From Megalobrama amblycephala (Eukaryota > Chordata > Actinopteri > Cypriniformes > Xenocyprididae), in NCBI RefSeq assembly GCF_018812025.1, contig NC_063054.1, positions 25,424,142 to 25,488,141 of the forward strand: a stretch of DNA of 64,000 nt. Direction: 5' to 3'. A program made the position numbers and the translations under genes. Positions 11,391 to 26,300 of the stretch are shown piece by piece (positions within the stretch are counted from its first letter, which is position 1; every line of letters begins with the position of its first letter). Under the pieces are notes generated by a model that was given only the letters and a program-made list of their open reading frames with translations, searched no databases and was not told where the DNA came from.

Positions 11391-14300
11391 GTTTGGAGAT
11401 TCATCACCACAATAATGACAAAACCAGAACAAAGAGAACATATTACTATTAATTAGTAATATACTTCCTCGATGTAAACAAGCATTTCCGAATAAATCTG
11501 TTTCTGTCTTTCTCAGCTTAACTCTTTAATGAAGATCTCCAGATTTACTTTGCTATTTTGGGTGTCAAGGACCATCTGCCATGCATTGGATTACTATCCT
11601 GTTAGAATGTGTTTCCTGATTAGTCAATTTTTAATAGATCAAAGAACCAGCACAATTTTAAAATATTGTTCTCAGAGCTGATGGTTGCTGAAGCTAAAGC
11701 TTGCAGTTGTAGATACCCAGTGTAGAAACCTGAATTACACAATATTTGTCAAGTCCAGTAACAGTGTAATAGTGTAATACTGTATAGTTTTTGAGGTTTC
11801 ACAATGATGCCAGTATCATTCCAGAATCCAGATAGCCTGTCTCTTCCTTCTCAGGTTGCGGGTAAGATTTGAGAAGACTGCAGAGTTCCTAGCAGTGTGC
11901 GCTGGTGGTGACACAGAGGAGGCAAAAGAGATGCTGAAAGAAGTACGAATAATAAATGGAGATGATGATGTGGTCAACTGTGCCAATGCAGATGGAATAA
12001 CAGCTTTACACCAGGTCAGAATTGACTGCATTTTAAGCCATTTTATTGTCTTGTTAAAGAGAAAAGATAATTTGCCTGATAGCTCCATATCCAGGCTGCA
12101 GTGCTATTTGCTACAATAGTTTTAGGACCTTTTCTTAAAGGGTTAGTTCACCCAAAAATGAAAATTATGTCATTAATTACTCACCCTCATGTCATTCCAC
12201 ACTCGTAAAACCTGATGGCTCAGTGCGGCCTGCATGGAAAGCAAGTTAATTTACACATTCAAATGCCCAGAAAGGTACTAAAGTTATATTTAAAACAGTT
12301 CATGTGACTACAGTGATTCAACCTTAATGTTATGAAGCGACGAGAATACTTTTTGTGCGCCAAAATACAAAATAATGACTTTATTCAACAATATCTAGTG
12401 ATTGACGATATCAAAACACTACTTCATGAAGCTTCGAAGCTTTACAAATCTTTTGTTTTGAATCAGTGGTTCGGAGCTCCAAATTCATGTGATTTCAGTA
12501 AACGAGGCTTCGTTATGTCATAAGTGTTTCGAAATTTCAATGGTTCACGTGACTTTGGAAGTTTTTATACGTGCTCCGAACAACTGATTGGATTGGTTAT
12601 CGGCTGTAAATAGCATATAAATAATTATACTTTTATAGTCACCATGAAATCAAAATTGGCCATTCCTATCTTTCTACGGAATATTGCAGTATTTATTGAA
12701 ATGATTTATCCATGCAGATCATTATGTTTTTAAATTCATGTCCCCTTATTATCTTTAATCAAATTAATTTTCCCTCCCTCTTGCAACTACATCTCTTCTA
12801 TGTTGATGTGTTTATCTGCGCGTGGGCATGACAACCTTGTCACTTGCATGAAATCAGAGCAATAACAAACCACAACGCTCCAATCCATTCCCAATGGACA
12901 AAATCAAGTTAAATTTTTTGTGCGAGAAGCCGTCTCAGTCAGATATACGTCAAAATAGGGAGGAATATACTATTGCAACTTCTGTTTTATGCTGACTTTA
13001 ATGTTGGTGCATTTCTGTAAAAATCTGATGGACTGTACATGGTGTTCTTTCCCAGGCCTGTATTGATGGCAGTATGGAGATGGTGGCATTTCTTCTGTCT
13101 CAGGGTGCCAATGTTAACCAGGTGGACAGTGAGGGTTGGACTCCTCTTCATGTGGCTGCATCCTGTGGAAACCTGGAGATAACAGAGTATGTTATGACTG
13201 AATTTAATGAATATGCGTTTAGATTAATGAGTCTGTCTCAAGGTTTTCTATTATGTTTAGTGATGAGCTAGCTTTGAGATTGCTTTGAGATGTTGAGTGG
13301 GATTGAAATATGTTATGAGATTAATATATTCACAAACTAGCACAGCCTCAAGGCCCTTATTACTTTTATTATATCATTATTACTATGACAATGAATCAGT
13401 TAATCTGACTTTTAACTATTGCACAGCATTCTGTGATGAGTCATGATTAAATGCAATTAATATTAAAATGTGTAGTCATTAAAATTTTTTATTTAAATTT
13501 GTAATTTTGTAAAAAATATTCTAATTAAATAAAAAAGTGTAATTAATATAGAAAAAAATTGTAGGCCTAATTAATATAGATCAGCATAGAATCAGCATAA
13601 AGGTAGTATAAATATTAAATAATTAAAGCGTTTTACATTTGCAATTTTCATGGTAAGATAAAAACAGCGTATCTATGTTTTTTATGCGAGTACCACTCCT
13701 CTCAATATGATTTAATGAGCCAATCGCAGTTTCACTTGTACCGAAAACCTGCCTGGCTTAATATCTGAGATATACACATGTTACTGGCAGAATCAACCAG
13801 GTAGCCAGACAGAGACTGCAATGAGTGGGTGTCCTAAATGTGGGTTTTGTGCTCCCCGGCCTTCATAGGAGGTGGATGCGGGGTTAAGTGTGCCCAGTAA
13901 TGGAGTATGTGTCGGTCATCCTCAGGCAGCTGCACTCCCTGGAAAGGTTTGCATGGTGGGGCTGGGGAAGAGCTGCCTGGAAATAGTATGAGCAAACAAC
14001 ACCATCCACAGGAAGTGGGGGGAAAAAACGAATCCTACATTAATTTTATTAAAGAATGAAATGAAAATTATTCCATAATTTACTCACCCTTTCTTCTTTC
14101 AGCCGAACACAATCAGAGTTATATTAAATAATATCCTGGCTCTTACCAGCTTTGTAATGGCATTGAATGGATGTCCTGAGTTTTGAGGCATAAAAGTAAT
14201 CCATACAACTCGTGGTTTAATAAATACCTCCTGAAGTGAAGCAATGGGTTTTTGTAAGAAAAATATCCATATAAAACTTTATAAACTAAAGCAATGAAGC

Positions 14301-17300
14301 ATTTATTATACTGTGCTTATTTACTGGTACTGTCACTCAGACATTGTAGAACTTGGTTGTTGTGTATGCAGTTGTCTTGAGACTTGACTGTAGTTTATAG
14401 TGAACTATAAACTTTTCTGACTGCTATAAATGTTCAGGCTCATTCCAGAGTTCAAAATGTAAGAATACATTTGTGTTTCAGATTTCTGCTCCAGCAGGGT
14501 GCATCTCTTTGCTCAGTGAACTGTGATGGTGATGTACCACTGGACATTGCAGAGGATGAGGCCACAGAGACACTGCTGCAGGAACACACATTAACAAAGG
14601 GTTAGACAACACAACATATGAGATGTCACATCATGAAGCTAATTATATAAAAATCAATCGTAGAGGCAGCAGAAATTAAAGCCTGACATATTCATTAAGT
14701 ATAATTGTCCAGTCCATATTGATTGGAGTACAGGTGCAAAACACAAAATGTATTGTAAAATAAAAGCACAAATGTCTGTACATTTTATTCAACAACCTCT
14801 AAGAGTCAAAAAGTCACCTGACGAAGACCTGAATGTTATTGGATCAATAACATTAAAGGGTTAGTTCACCCAAAAATGAAAATTCTGTCATTTATTACTT
14901 ACTGTCATGTCATTCCACACCTGTAAGACCTTCGTTCATCTTCAGAACACAAACTAAGATATTTTTGATGAAATCCGAGAGGTTTATGACTTGTCCATAG
15001 ACAACAATTTAACCTCCACTTTCAAGGATACTAAAGACATTGTTAAAATAGTTGACATGACTGCAGTGGTTCAATCTTAATGTTATGAAGTGATGAGAAT
15101 ATTTTTTGTGTGCAAAAACAAAACTAAAATAACGACTTTATTCAACAATATCTTCTCTTCTGTGTCATTTTCGTACACCGTTTACGTTAAGCGCTTCCAG
15201 GTTCTGCGTCAGAACGGCAGCTATACCTCTCGGATTTCATCAAAAATATCTTAATTTGTGTTCCAAAGACGAATGAAGGTCTTATGGGTGTGGAATGACA
15301 TGAGGGTGAGTAATTATTGACAGAATTTTTATTTTTGGGTAAACTAACCCTTTAAGAGATAGTTTACCCAAAAATGAAATTTTTGTCTGATTTACTCACT
15401 TTTATGTCCTTCCAAAATGGTATGACTTTCTTCTGTGAAACAAAAAATATATTTTGAGAAATTTCTCAGGGTATTTTTGTACATTGGAAGTCAGTGGTAA
15501 CTAAAACCATTTGTTTACCAACATTTTCATAATATCTTCTTTTGAGTTCCACAGAAGAGAGAAATGCATACAGATTTAGAATGACATGAGGGTAAGTATA
15601 TGATGACAGAATTTTCAAAATTTTTGGTATTGTTTAACTTTGTATTTTTACCCTATATTCATTCACCAAAAAAAAAAAAAAAAATTGACAAAATTTCCAT
15701 TTTTATAAATATTGTAAATGTTTCTAGAAATACACAGATTAGTACATTTACATTTAAAGATGCCCTAGAACGCTTTTTCACAAGATGTAATATAAGTCTA
15801 AGGTGTCCCCTGAATGTGTCTGTGAAGTTTCAGCTTAAAATACCCCATAGATTTTTTATTATTCAATTTTTTAACTGCCTATTTTGGGGCATAATTAAAT
15901 ATGCGCCGATTCTCTGTGTGTCCCCTTTAAATGCTCGTGCTCCCTGTCCCCAAGCTCGTGACTCTATAATACATTGCATAAACAAAGTTCACACAGCTAA
16001 TATAACCCTCAAAATGGATCTTTACAAAGTGTTCGTCATGCAGCATATCAGATCATGGAAGTATGGTATTTATTTGGATGTTTACATTTGATTCTGAATG
16101 AGTTTGATAGTGTTCCGTGGCTAACGGCTAATGCTACACTGTTGGACAGATTTATAAAGAATGAAGTTGTGTTTATGAATTATACAGACTGCAAGTGTTT
16201 AATAATGAAAATAACAATGGCTCTTGTCTCCGTGAATACAGTAATAAACGATGGTAACTTTAACCACATTTAACAGTACATTAGCAACATGCTAATGAAA
16301 CATTTAGAAAGACAACTTACAAATATCACTGAAAATATCATGATATCATGGATCATGTCAGTAATTATTGCTCCGTCTGCCATTTTTCGCTATTGTCCTT
16401 GCTTGCTTACCTGCATAACATCTGCTCCAGACGTTAATACTGGCTTGTTTAATGCCTTGAACTTGGGCTGGCATATGTAAAAGTTGGGGGCGTACATATT
16501 AATGATCCCTCACTGTATGTCATTTCCATGTACAGAACTCTAATTATTTAACTATGCCGAGGTAAATTCAATTTTCAATTCTAGGGCACCTTTAATTCAT
16601 TTTTCCAAACCAACATCAGCTGATGATATGAATAATAATAATAATAATATAAACAATGGACTCAAATTCAGTAGATAATTCTCCTCAGAGAATCTTGCAT
16701 TTTTTGTTGTTTCATGCAGAAGTGTATGAGATACAATTATAATCAGTCCATCTCCCATCAGGCATGGATGTGGAAGCAGCTAAGCGGGCAGAAGAGGAGT
16801 GGATCATGCACGATGCCCGCCATTGGCTCACAGATGGGCTACCTGCTAATATTTGCCACCCCCGGACTGGTGCTACTCCCTTACATGTAGCAGCAGCTAA
16901 AGGATATTTGGAGGCCATTAAGTAAGTGTGAATGCAAACAGGGAAATGTGGGAGAAAAAAAAATTCCTTGTAAAATATCTTGGCATTGTAAAATTTTCAC
17001 TCAACTGATGGTAACATGGTATAGTGCAAATCATTTTTTTTAAATAGTTTTATTCTCAGTAGAGAGTTTTACCTTAGTCTACTAGTATCTCAGTGATTGA
17101 TAAATTATGTAGTGTTTGGCATGTCTTAGACCCTAGGGACCAATCCTTATTTGACCAGTTTAACGCCCCATACTCATGCAGGGTGTTCCACCACGCCATT
17201 GGGCGGTTCTCTGTTCTCTGTTCTGTCTCACAGAATATCCATTGTTTATTTCCTGTCTCTGTGCAAAGCGTAGTAGAAGTGGAGGCTTCCAGCACTGTTT

Positions 17301-20300
17301 CCATTACATTGGGCTGTTTAGAGCAGAAGTCACATCAGCTTCCTCTACACTGCATGATATCTTAAAACTTGGCTGGAAAAAAAATGGAAAAAGAAATAAT
17401 TAGTCATTTTTTAGAGATTGTTGCAAGTTGTGGGGTTGTCTTAGGGCTGGACGATATGGCCAAAATTTATATCACGATATAATTCTTAATTTCGGTCGAT
17501 ACGATATAATTCCGATATCGATATGATCTATATAATAGCCTCAGAAAAACTGCCAAGAACGGCCACAATGGATGTCTGTACCTACAAACGTCTGAAAAAT
17601 GAATTTGCCAAATCTATGAAATCTCTTCCTATAAAACTATATAATATTTTAGAAATAAAAACAGTACAAATAAATTTATGTTCAGCTTTTATTTGTATTT
17701 AGCCTTCATACAAACATAAAAATAAACATAAGACTCACTCACTTTAGTAATATTAATATCTTTAACATTAAACTATAACGTAGGCTGATTTTATTATTCT
17801 TAAAGGGTCATGAAACCCCAAAACACTTTTTTTGAGATGTAAACAGATATGTATAGGCTGCACATCATTGAAAACACTAAAGGTACTCAATGTTATTCAT
17901 AAGTGAAAAATAGTTATTTTTGCATTTTTCATAGCGATTTCTGTCTTCCTGTTTGAAAAGCTGAGTCGGAGCAACGTCACAAAATCTGACGTAATCGTGT
18001 ACTTTCGGCCCAAGTATGGGCATGGTCGAACATGCTGACGTAGACCGCTTCGAGCGAATCTCGACATATATATTCATGACATAAAGCTCATTTAATCCAA
18101 TCACTGCGCTGTAGTATGCATAAGATTATAATTGCAGTATTATGCATGAGGAAGCATCTCTCGGAAGTGGATTGTTTTGCTGTAATCTACCAGCACAAAT
18201 GGAAAATGTGTTCGCATGAGATCGCATTACAACGGAGAATTTAAATGTCACAAAAGTGCTGTTCATTCACCTCTGTCTGCTCTAGCTGCGTTCAAATACC
18301 CAAGCCGTAGGCTGTTTACCTCAGCACAGCACGTGTGTTGTTTGTATTTTGCTCGCGATGCGGTCAGAACTGGAGTTTGAATACGAACACATGAAAAATA
18401 CGATTGTTATTATGATATACAGGCGGAGCGCGCATATACTCGGTTTCAGCGCGGAGCTCCGCGATGAGTTTAATAACACTAGCCACGTGACACATAGCTC
18501 ATACAGAATAAAGTATCCATGTTTAAAGTTTTTATTTCACACATTCTCCTGCACCAAACATTAACCAGCACGGTGTAGTTATGCACACATATTTTCATCA
18601 AGTTGTGGAAGCTTGTTCCATCGCATTTGCAACAGGTGTACTCATTTTGTAAAACTTGCCGCGTTTGATCTTAGCGTACAACTGTTGAGCACTGGCTGCT
18701 GGTTAATGTCTCTGTGGTGTACGTCATCACGCAAATAGCTAATCGCGTTCTGCTCTTTCTAACGGCTGTGCCTCAAGTCAGTGATGCTGTAATGTATATA
18801 TCGAAATACCGGAAATGTGTTTAAAAATCATATCACCGTTATCGAAAAAAATTATATCGCGATATATATTGATATTGAATTATTGTCCAGCCCTAGGTTG
18901 TCTGCAAGTGTGCTGCCTCTTCTGCCTAATATAGCAGCTGCCCTTTAAAGAGTAATCCCACCCCCCCATTTTATCACAGGTCATTCTCTCCTGATTTGTA
19001 AACAGCTCAAGAAATGGATGTGGAAAGCTGTGGAAAGGTGGGAGGGTAGAGGATGGGAAGAAGGGAGGAGAAAGCATTGGGAGGAAGGCAAACCTACAAC
19101 ACACTCACTATTGAGATAAATTAACTTTAAAGTCACCATGAAATCAAAATGTCAAATAGACAACATTAAGTCCCGGCCTACGTTTTCATTCCAACTTTAC
19201 AAAAGTGTTGATATTATTCATGAGACAAAAATGTCGAGGGTATAATTTACTTTAATAACTTGTTTGGGGAATAGATAAACTTTCACCACAGTTACAATTA
19301 GTCTGGTCATTTATACCAGTGATTCCCAACCAGGGAACAGGGCCCTCTAGAGGGCCTCAGTAAACTTCCAAGGTGCCTCAAGATGACTTGACAGGATATA
19401 CGCATGTTAATATATTCCTCTCATTTGCATTGTGCTGGAAAACCTGGATATACAGACGTGGACAAATTTGTTGGTACATTTACAGCTCATTGAAAAAGAA
19501 TTGCTTAATTTCTCCTCAAAACTGATTAAATGAAAAGAAAATGTCTTATGTATATCTGCATGCCTTTGGTATGTCATAGAGTAATACAAAGAAAGTGTGA
19601 AAATATTATTCTATGAAGATTTTCCAGAATGGTCTGAACAGGTTTGTTGGTACCCCCAGAAAACAAAAACAAATAATTGTATTATAATGGTGATTCAAAC
19701 TAAATGTTTTGCTTAATTAGTATCATACATCATACATCTTTAACCTTTTAAGCAAAGTAGTCACTCTGCTGTTTGGTAGGTGTGGTATGGTAATTGTGTA
19801 CACCATACAGAACATGCACCAGAGAAAGCAAAGGAGATAATTGAGAAAATCAGAAAGAAAATCATAGACATTATTAAGTAATTTTAGAAAGTTTAAGGTC
19901 CATGGGACTGTAGCTAACCTCCCTGGGCATGACAGCAAGAGGAAAATCAACCCCAGAATGAAGAGAAAGATGCGAATGGTAGACAAAGAGCCAAGGAAAA
20001 CTTCCAAAGAGATACAAGCAGAACTCCAAGGTCAGGGTACATCATTGTCCGATCGCAGCATCCTGCGCTTTTTGAGCAACAGTGGGCTCCATGGAAGAAG
20101 ACCCAGGAGGACTCCACTGTTAAGAAAAAAAAAAAAACATAAAAAAGCAAGACTAGATTTTGCTAAAATGTATATTGACAACCCACAATGCTTTTGGGAG
20201 AATGTCCCCTGGACAGATGAGACAAAACTGGAGCTCATGGGTCCTCTAACAGGATAATGACCCAAAATATACAGATAAAAGCACCCAAGAATGGCTAAAA

Positions 20301-23300
20301 ACAAAACATTGGACTGTTCTGAAGTGGCCTTCTATGTGCCTTGGGGCCTTGGAGTCAAACAGCGAGATTTGTAAATCAGAGGCCGTTATCTGTTGTCATC
20401 TGTGTGTCTTCCAAAAACATTTTTTAGGTGTTAGACACAGGTTCCCTGAGTGCAAATTCTTGTTCTTGCACTGCTCTAAGCTACTGTAGCTGAGAAAAAA
20501 AGGCATTTTCACATAAGAATTTTGAAATTTATGTGGATTTTTAATAAGTATCTCTAATGTCTCTAAAGTCTTCAGTGGTGATTTTTATAAAATTTTGGAC
20601 TGATTTCCTCACCACTCCTCAAAAATTGTGGTTCTGCACAAATCACATATATTTTGGATTCAAAACAGCAATGAGTTTTCTGCACTAATAATATTTTACT
20701 TAGTAATAATGTGATGATCAAATGTACCTTTTTTGTTTTTTAATTTGGAAGTTGCCTGCAAAATCCACAAATCTGAGGGGGCATTTCAGGAAGCACCACT
20801 GTTCTCAGCAGCTATTTCTACCCATCACAATTTAGATTTAACACTAATACGTCTGTGCCATTGCTTTGGTTATTAACCTGGAAGAATGCCATGGATCAAA
20901 ATAACTAAAAAAAACCCCACTTTCCTTTTAATATTCATTGAGTGATATTGTTTTCAGTTATGTGCAATGCATACTGTGCATATGTTAACTAAAAAATGTG
21001 TTTAAATGTTTCATTATCTTTCAAACACTGCCTTTAAAATGCTCTCTAGGTTTTGGAACAGAGCTTGTGTCTTCACATGTTGAACAAACAGTTGACTTCA
21101 TACAGCTTCTTTCATTTTCTCTCTCTCTCTCAGATTGTTGTGTCAGTGTGGTCTGGATGTCAGTGCTAAAGACTATGATGGCTGGACTCCTCTCCATGCT
21201 GCGGCTCACTGGGGTCAGAGTGAGGCCTGCCGTCTGCTTGCTGAGCAGCTGTGTGACATGGAGGCCCATAGTAATGGGGTGAGTGTTAGAGGAATTGAGT
21301 GCACTGATTGAGAAAAATTGTGCAAAACCAGTTGGCTGCATATTCTGATTGTTGTCTATGAGAAACAAAGCTGTCCTCCTCAGGCGTGTGTTCACCGGGA
21401 ACAAATGGCGCTTTTCCACTGTGTGGTACTACTCGGCTTAGTACGGCACGGCACAGCTCGGCTCAGCTCGCTTACTTTCAGTTTGCTTTTCCACTGCAGT
21501 TTAGTACCGCTTCAAAGTGGGTGGGATTATAGACTGATCGTATACAGTGGGTACAGAAAGTATTCAGACCCCCTTACATTTTTCACTCTGTTATATTGCA
21601 GCCATTTGCTAAAATCATTTAAGTTCATTTTTTTTCCTCATTAATGTACACACAGCACCCCATATTGACAGAAAAACACAGAATTGTTGACATTTTTGCA
21701 GATTTATTAAAAAAGAAAAACTGAAATATCACATGGTCCTAAGTATTCAGACCCTTTGCTCAGTATTTAGTAGAAGCACCCTTTTGATCTAATACAGCCA
21801 TGTGTATTTTTGGGAAAGATGCAACAAGTTTTTCACACCTGGATTTGGGGATCCTCTGCCATTCCTCCTTGCAGATCCTCTCCGGTTCTGTCAGGTTGGA
21901 TGGTAAACATTGGTGGACAGCCATTTTTAGGTCTCTCCAGAGATGCTCAATTGGGTTTAAGTCAGGGCTCTGGCTGGGCCATTCAAGAACAGTCACGGAG
22001 TTGTTGTGAAGCCACTCCTTCGTTATTTTAGCTGTGTGCTTAGGGTCATTGTCTTGTTGGAAGGTAAACCTTCGGCCCAGTCTGAGGTCCTGAGCACTCT
22101 GGAGAAGGTTTTCGTCCAGGATATCCCTGTACTTGGCCGCATTCATCTTTCCCTCGATTGCAACCAGTCGTCCTGTCCCTGCAGCTGAAAAACACCCCCA
22201 CAGCATGATGCTGCCACCACCATGCTTCACTGTTGGGACTGTATTGGACAGGTGATGAGCAGCGCCTGGTTTTCTCCACACATACCGCTTAGAATTAAGG
22301 CCAAAAAGTTCTATCTTGGTCTCATCAGACCAGAGAATCTTATTTCTCACCATCTTGGAGTCCTTCAGGTGTTTTTTAGCAAACTCCATGCAGGCTTTCA
22401 TGTGTCTTGCACTGAGGAGAGGCTTCCGTCGGGCCACTCTGCCATAAAGCCCCGACTAGTGGAGGGCTGCAGTGATGGTTGACTTTCTACAACTTTCTCC
22501 CATCTCCCGACTGCATCTCTGGAGCTCAGCCACAGTGATCTTTGGGTTCTTCTTTACCTCTCTCACCAAGGCTCTTCTCCCCCGATAGCTCAGTTTGGCC
22601 GGACGGCCAGCTCTAGGAAGGGTTCTGGTCATCCCAAACGTCTTCCATTTAAGGATTATGGAGGCCACTGTGCTCTTAGGAACCTCAAGTGCAGCAGAAT
22701 TTTTTTGTAACCTTGGCCAGATCTGTGCCTTGCCACAATTCTGTCTCTGAGCTCTTCAGGCAGTTCCTTTGACCTCATGATTCTCATTTGCTCTGACATG
22801 CACTGTGAGCTGTTAGGTCTTATATAGACAGGTGTGTGGCTTTCCTAATCAAGTCCAATCAGTATAATCAAACACAACTGGACTCAAATGAAGGCGTAGA
22901 ACCATCTCAAGTATGATCAGAAGAAATGGACAGCACCTGAGTTAAATATATGAGTGTCACAGCAAAGGGTCTGAATACTTAGGACCATGTGATATTTCAG
23001 TTTTTCTTTTTTAATAAATCTACAAAAATGTCAACAAATCTGTGTTTTTCTGTCAATATGGGGTGCTGTGTGTACATTAATGAGTAAAAAAATGAACTTA
23101 AATGATTTTAGCAAATGGCTGCAATATAACAAAGAGTGAAAAATTTAAGGGGGTCTGAATACTTTCCGTACCCACTGTAGTTGTGCCGCCTCTACTGCCG
23201 TGGATCCGCTCCTCGTCTACCGAGTCTGCACCTCGTCTACTGACCACAATACAGCCATTTCTTTTTTCATGTTGTGTGCGACAGTCATTTAAAGCGAGTC

Positions 23301-26300
23301 GTTTCGTGAACAAATGATACTGCGGTGGCTGTTACTATTTTAATCTAGCGGGTTTGGTGTCTCGTGATTCAAATCCAGTGATGCTGGTATTGACGATTCA
23401 GTGATTTTCAGTGTTTATATGTCACATTTACTATTAGTACGGCATGCTTGGAAACTCCACTGAGGTAGTACTATTTAATCGAGCCGTACCGTTTCGTACC
23501 GAGTCGTCACATGCAGTGGAAAAGCACCAAAAAGTGAGCCAAAATGAGCTGTACCGAACCGTACCATGCAGTGGAAAAGCGCCAAAAGTAATATCCTCCA
23601 TTGGGCCACATTTGTATGTCAGGACAGTTTTATCTTATTTGATCTATTCCTATTTGTATACACATATTATACTATATTATACTCGTTTAAAATCAAGAAA
23701 TATGGTAACAATAGCCAATATACTGTAATCATAAAAAAACAGAAATGTACCATAGTTAATGGGGAAAGTAAAAGCAATAGAATAGAAATAGCAAGAAAAA
23801 ATTGCAAAGGGGCTCATGCATTCTTAAAGGAAGAGGAAGTGTGGAGGTTCTGTGTCAAAATGCACCACACAGTTCTGCAGCCAGCAGCAGCACTGCAGTT
23901 AGCCATAATTCTGTTTCATAATGTGTGTGTGGGCGTGCATGTTTGGGAAATGATAATAACTGAACATTTTTTTGTTTTGTTTTTAAGGGTCAGACTCCAT
24001 TTGATGTGGCGGACGAGAGTGTTGTATCTTTACTAGAAGAGCTGTCTCAGAGACAGGCTAATGTGAGAACACACTCAGACACACAACTCTATCTAAACCA
24101 GTCAGTCACTTTAGATAGACAAAAGGAAGAAATTCACAGCATATTGCATGTAATATAGCAGAATCCAGTCTATTTGAAAAGGTTGTCAGTTATTCCTCTT
24201 AGACTAAAAAATATCATATTTATATTTGTACTGTTATTTGCTGAAAGACTCTTAACACCCCAGTGTTTTGTTACATCAATAACACAAAAAACTTTTTTGT
24301 TTTTTGTCTTACAAGTGCTCTGCTTTCTTTTTCTTTGCTCTTGCAGTATGAAAGAGAACAGACACTTGCAGTCTTGCAATCTGTTCGACTGTATAATATC
24401 CACAGAATTATTCCAATGGACTACAATTAGAATTTGTTTAATTTCTGTAAATCAGCATATTGCTCAGTCATTATTTTTCTCGTTTTTTCTTAATTAAGGA
24501 TATTATTTAAAGATATTTCATTTAATGATAATTTCATTTAATGAGTCATGTGTGGCTGTTTATTAGTTTGTTTGTTTTTTGTACCTAAGCCAGAATTTTG
24601 GTGCAGGCTCAACCCTAGTGAAATATATCACTCATTAAGCTCATTACCATGATATTTAATCAGAACATGAATTAGATCTTGTCTATTTAGATCCAGTATT
24701 AATGAAGTGTGAATTTTTGTGTCTGTTTATTTTAGTGGAGGACTGAACAGGCACTTATTGAGCAACAAAATTCACAGTTATCAAATGCCAGCACTGCAAG
24801 CAAGAAACGCAGGTGAGAAAGATGATATATCTTTCAGTCTATGTCTGTCACGTGCATCTTCACTCATGTCTCTCTCTCTGCTTAGGACCTCTGTGTGCCG
24901 GATGAGCAGCAGGGACAAAATGAGTGTACAGGACCAATCTAAAGAACGAGGGGTCTCAGGTGGCCTGGAAATAAACGATGTGAGAGAAAGCAGCCCAGGT
25001 TTGTCACTCTCTCTCAAAGACATACAGGAGCATTATCATCTTTACATACATGAAACATACCTGTACAAAAGTACAATCTGTTTGAAGATGTTTGTTTTGT
25101 TCTCTGTTCTAGAAAGTTCAACAGTATCATCTCCAGAGAGCATTGTTCCTTCTTCAGGGGTAAGACACACAATCTGCTAGCTTTCACTAGCTATGTTTTT
25201 ATGTGCATTTTGGGATATTGCATAAAAAAAAAATGGAAACGCCAAGATGCTCATAAATTCTAAAAATGTGCATTAAAAACGTATGTGCTCAATTGAAAAC
25301 ATGCGCATAATGTACGTCAGATTTTGTTCTCTTGAACACATAGAATGGAAACGCTGCTTTATTCGCAAATATTTTTTGCAATATTCCAGTTTTGCGCATC
25401 AGTTAAATTCACAACTTTGGATGGAAACATAGCTACTGTCAGAATGATTAATCACTGTATGTTTGTGTTTTTCAGACCATTGAGGATAAAGATGTGAAGG
25501 TGAATGATCAGGATAGAGCGAGTCGTACAGCAGTTGTGCAGCCCACCCCTCAGAGGCGAGAGTCACCTGCTGAGAGCCCCAGTAACGCCTCTAGTGATGG
25601 AAAGAAGTAAGATCGCTTGAGCCAAAGAAATAAATGCTTTACAAGAACACTTCTTTTCATTTTCATGCTTTTGTGTTACCGCTGTACAAATCTTATAGGT
25701 AACGCTTTAAAATAAGGTCCATAAACAGTGAGCAATACATTTGTTACAGTATTTATTAATATTTGTTAACATTAGTTAATGAAAATACAACAGCTCATTA
25801 TTAGTTTGTGTTAGTTCAGGTCCAATAAATAATATTAACAGATACAACTTTTGATTTTAATAATGTATTAGTAATTTGTTGAAATTAACAGCTAAGATTA
25901 TAAGATAAATAAGAATAATAAGATTTAAAAAATGCTTTAGTTTTAATTTTTAATTCATGTTATAACTAATGTTAACAAATAGAACCTTATTGTAAAGTGT
26001 TACCACTTATATTTGAAGTGCAAATTCTTGAAGATTAGGCAGTGCTGCTAGTGATGTCAAAAAGTACCACTACTGCCAAGTCAATATTAAAATAAAATTT
26101 TATATGACAGTGTAAACTTCAGTAACTTAATAAAGCCCTCAACTGCTAAATGCCGAAAGCACATTTAGTTTGTTGCTTGTAATGTTATGATGCTTATTGC
26201 TTTTCTTTATTACTATTTACTTGTTTGTTTTGAAGCTATTTTTAGTTCTTGACTACATAGATCATAGTTTCAATTTATTATAATTTTTGTTTTTGGTTTT

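Larger units (their letters stand above)
21406..23584. mobile_element. Palindromic GC-rich element interrupted by Tc1 (intron 6)
   Basis: The left end TGGCGCTTTTCCACTG and right end CAGTGGAAAAGCGCCA are inverted repeats. Subterminal sequence repeats GCTTTTCCACTGCA and GGTACGG-type motifs on both sides. Without the Tc1 inserted at 21545-23177 the element would be about 550 bp. It has no coding capacity. A relative with similar ends lies at 53781-54087. Confidence 0.7.

Noticed and set aside
15600..16091. 163-codon plus-strand ORF
   Set aside because: Starts in one MITE, crosses poly-A and ends within another; no domain or codon pattern supports it.
20998..21282. 94-codon ORF spanning ppp1r12c exon 6
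   Set aside because: Reads exon 6 in the wrong frame; the ankyrin frame is the supported one.
22006..22482. Plus-strand ORFs of 60-86 codons
   Set aside because: Antisense to the Tc1 transposase on the minus strand.
23566..24036. 156-codon ORF running into ppp1r12c exon 7
   Set aside because: It is in a different frame from exon 7 and begins inside the palindromic repeat end.
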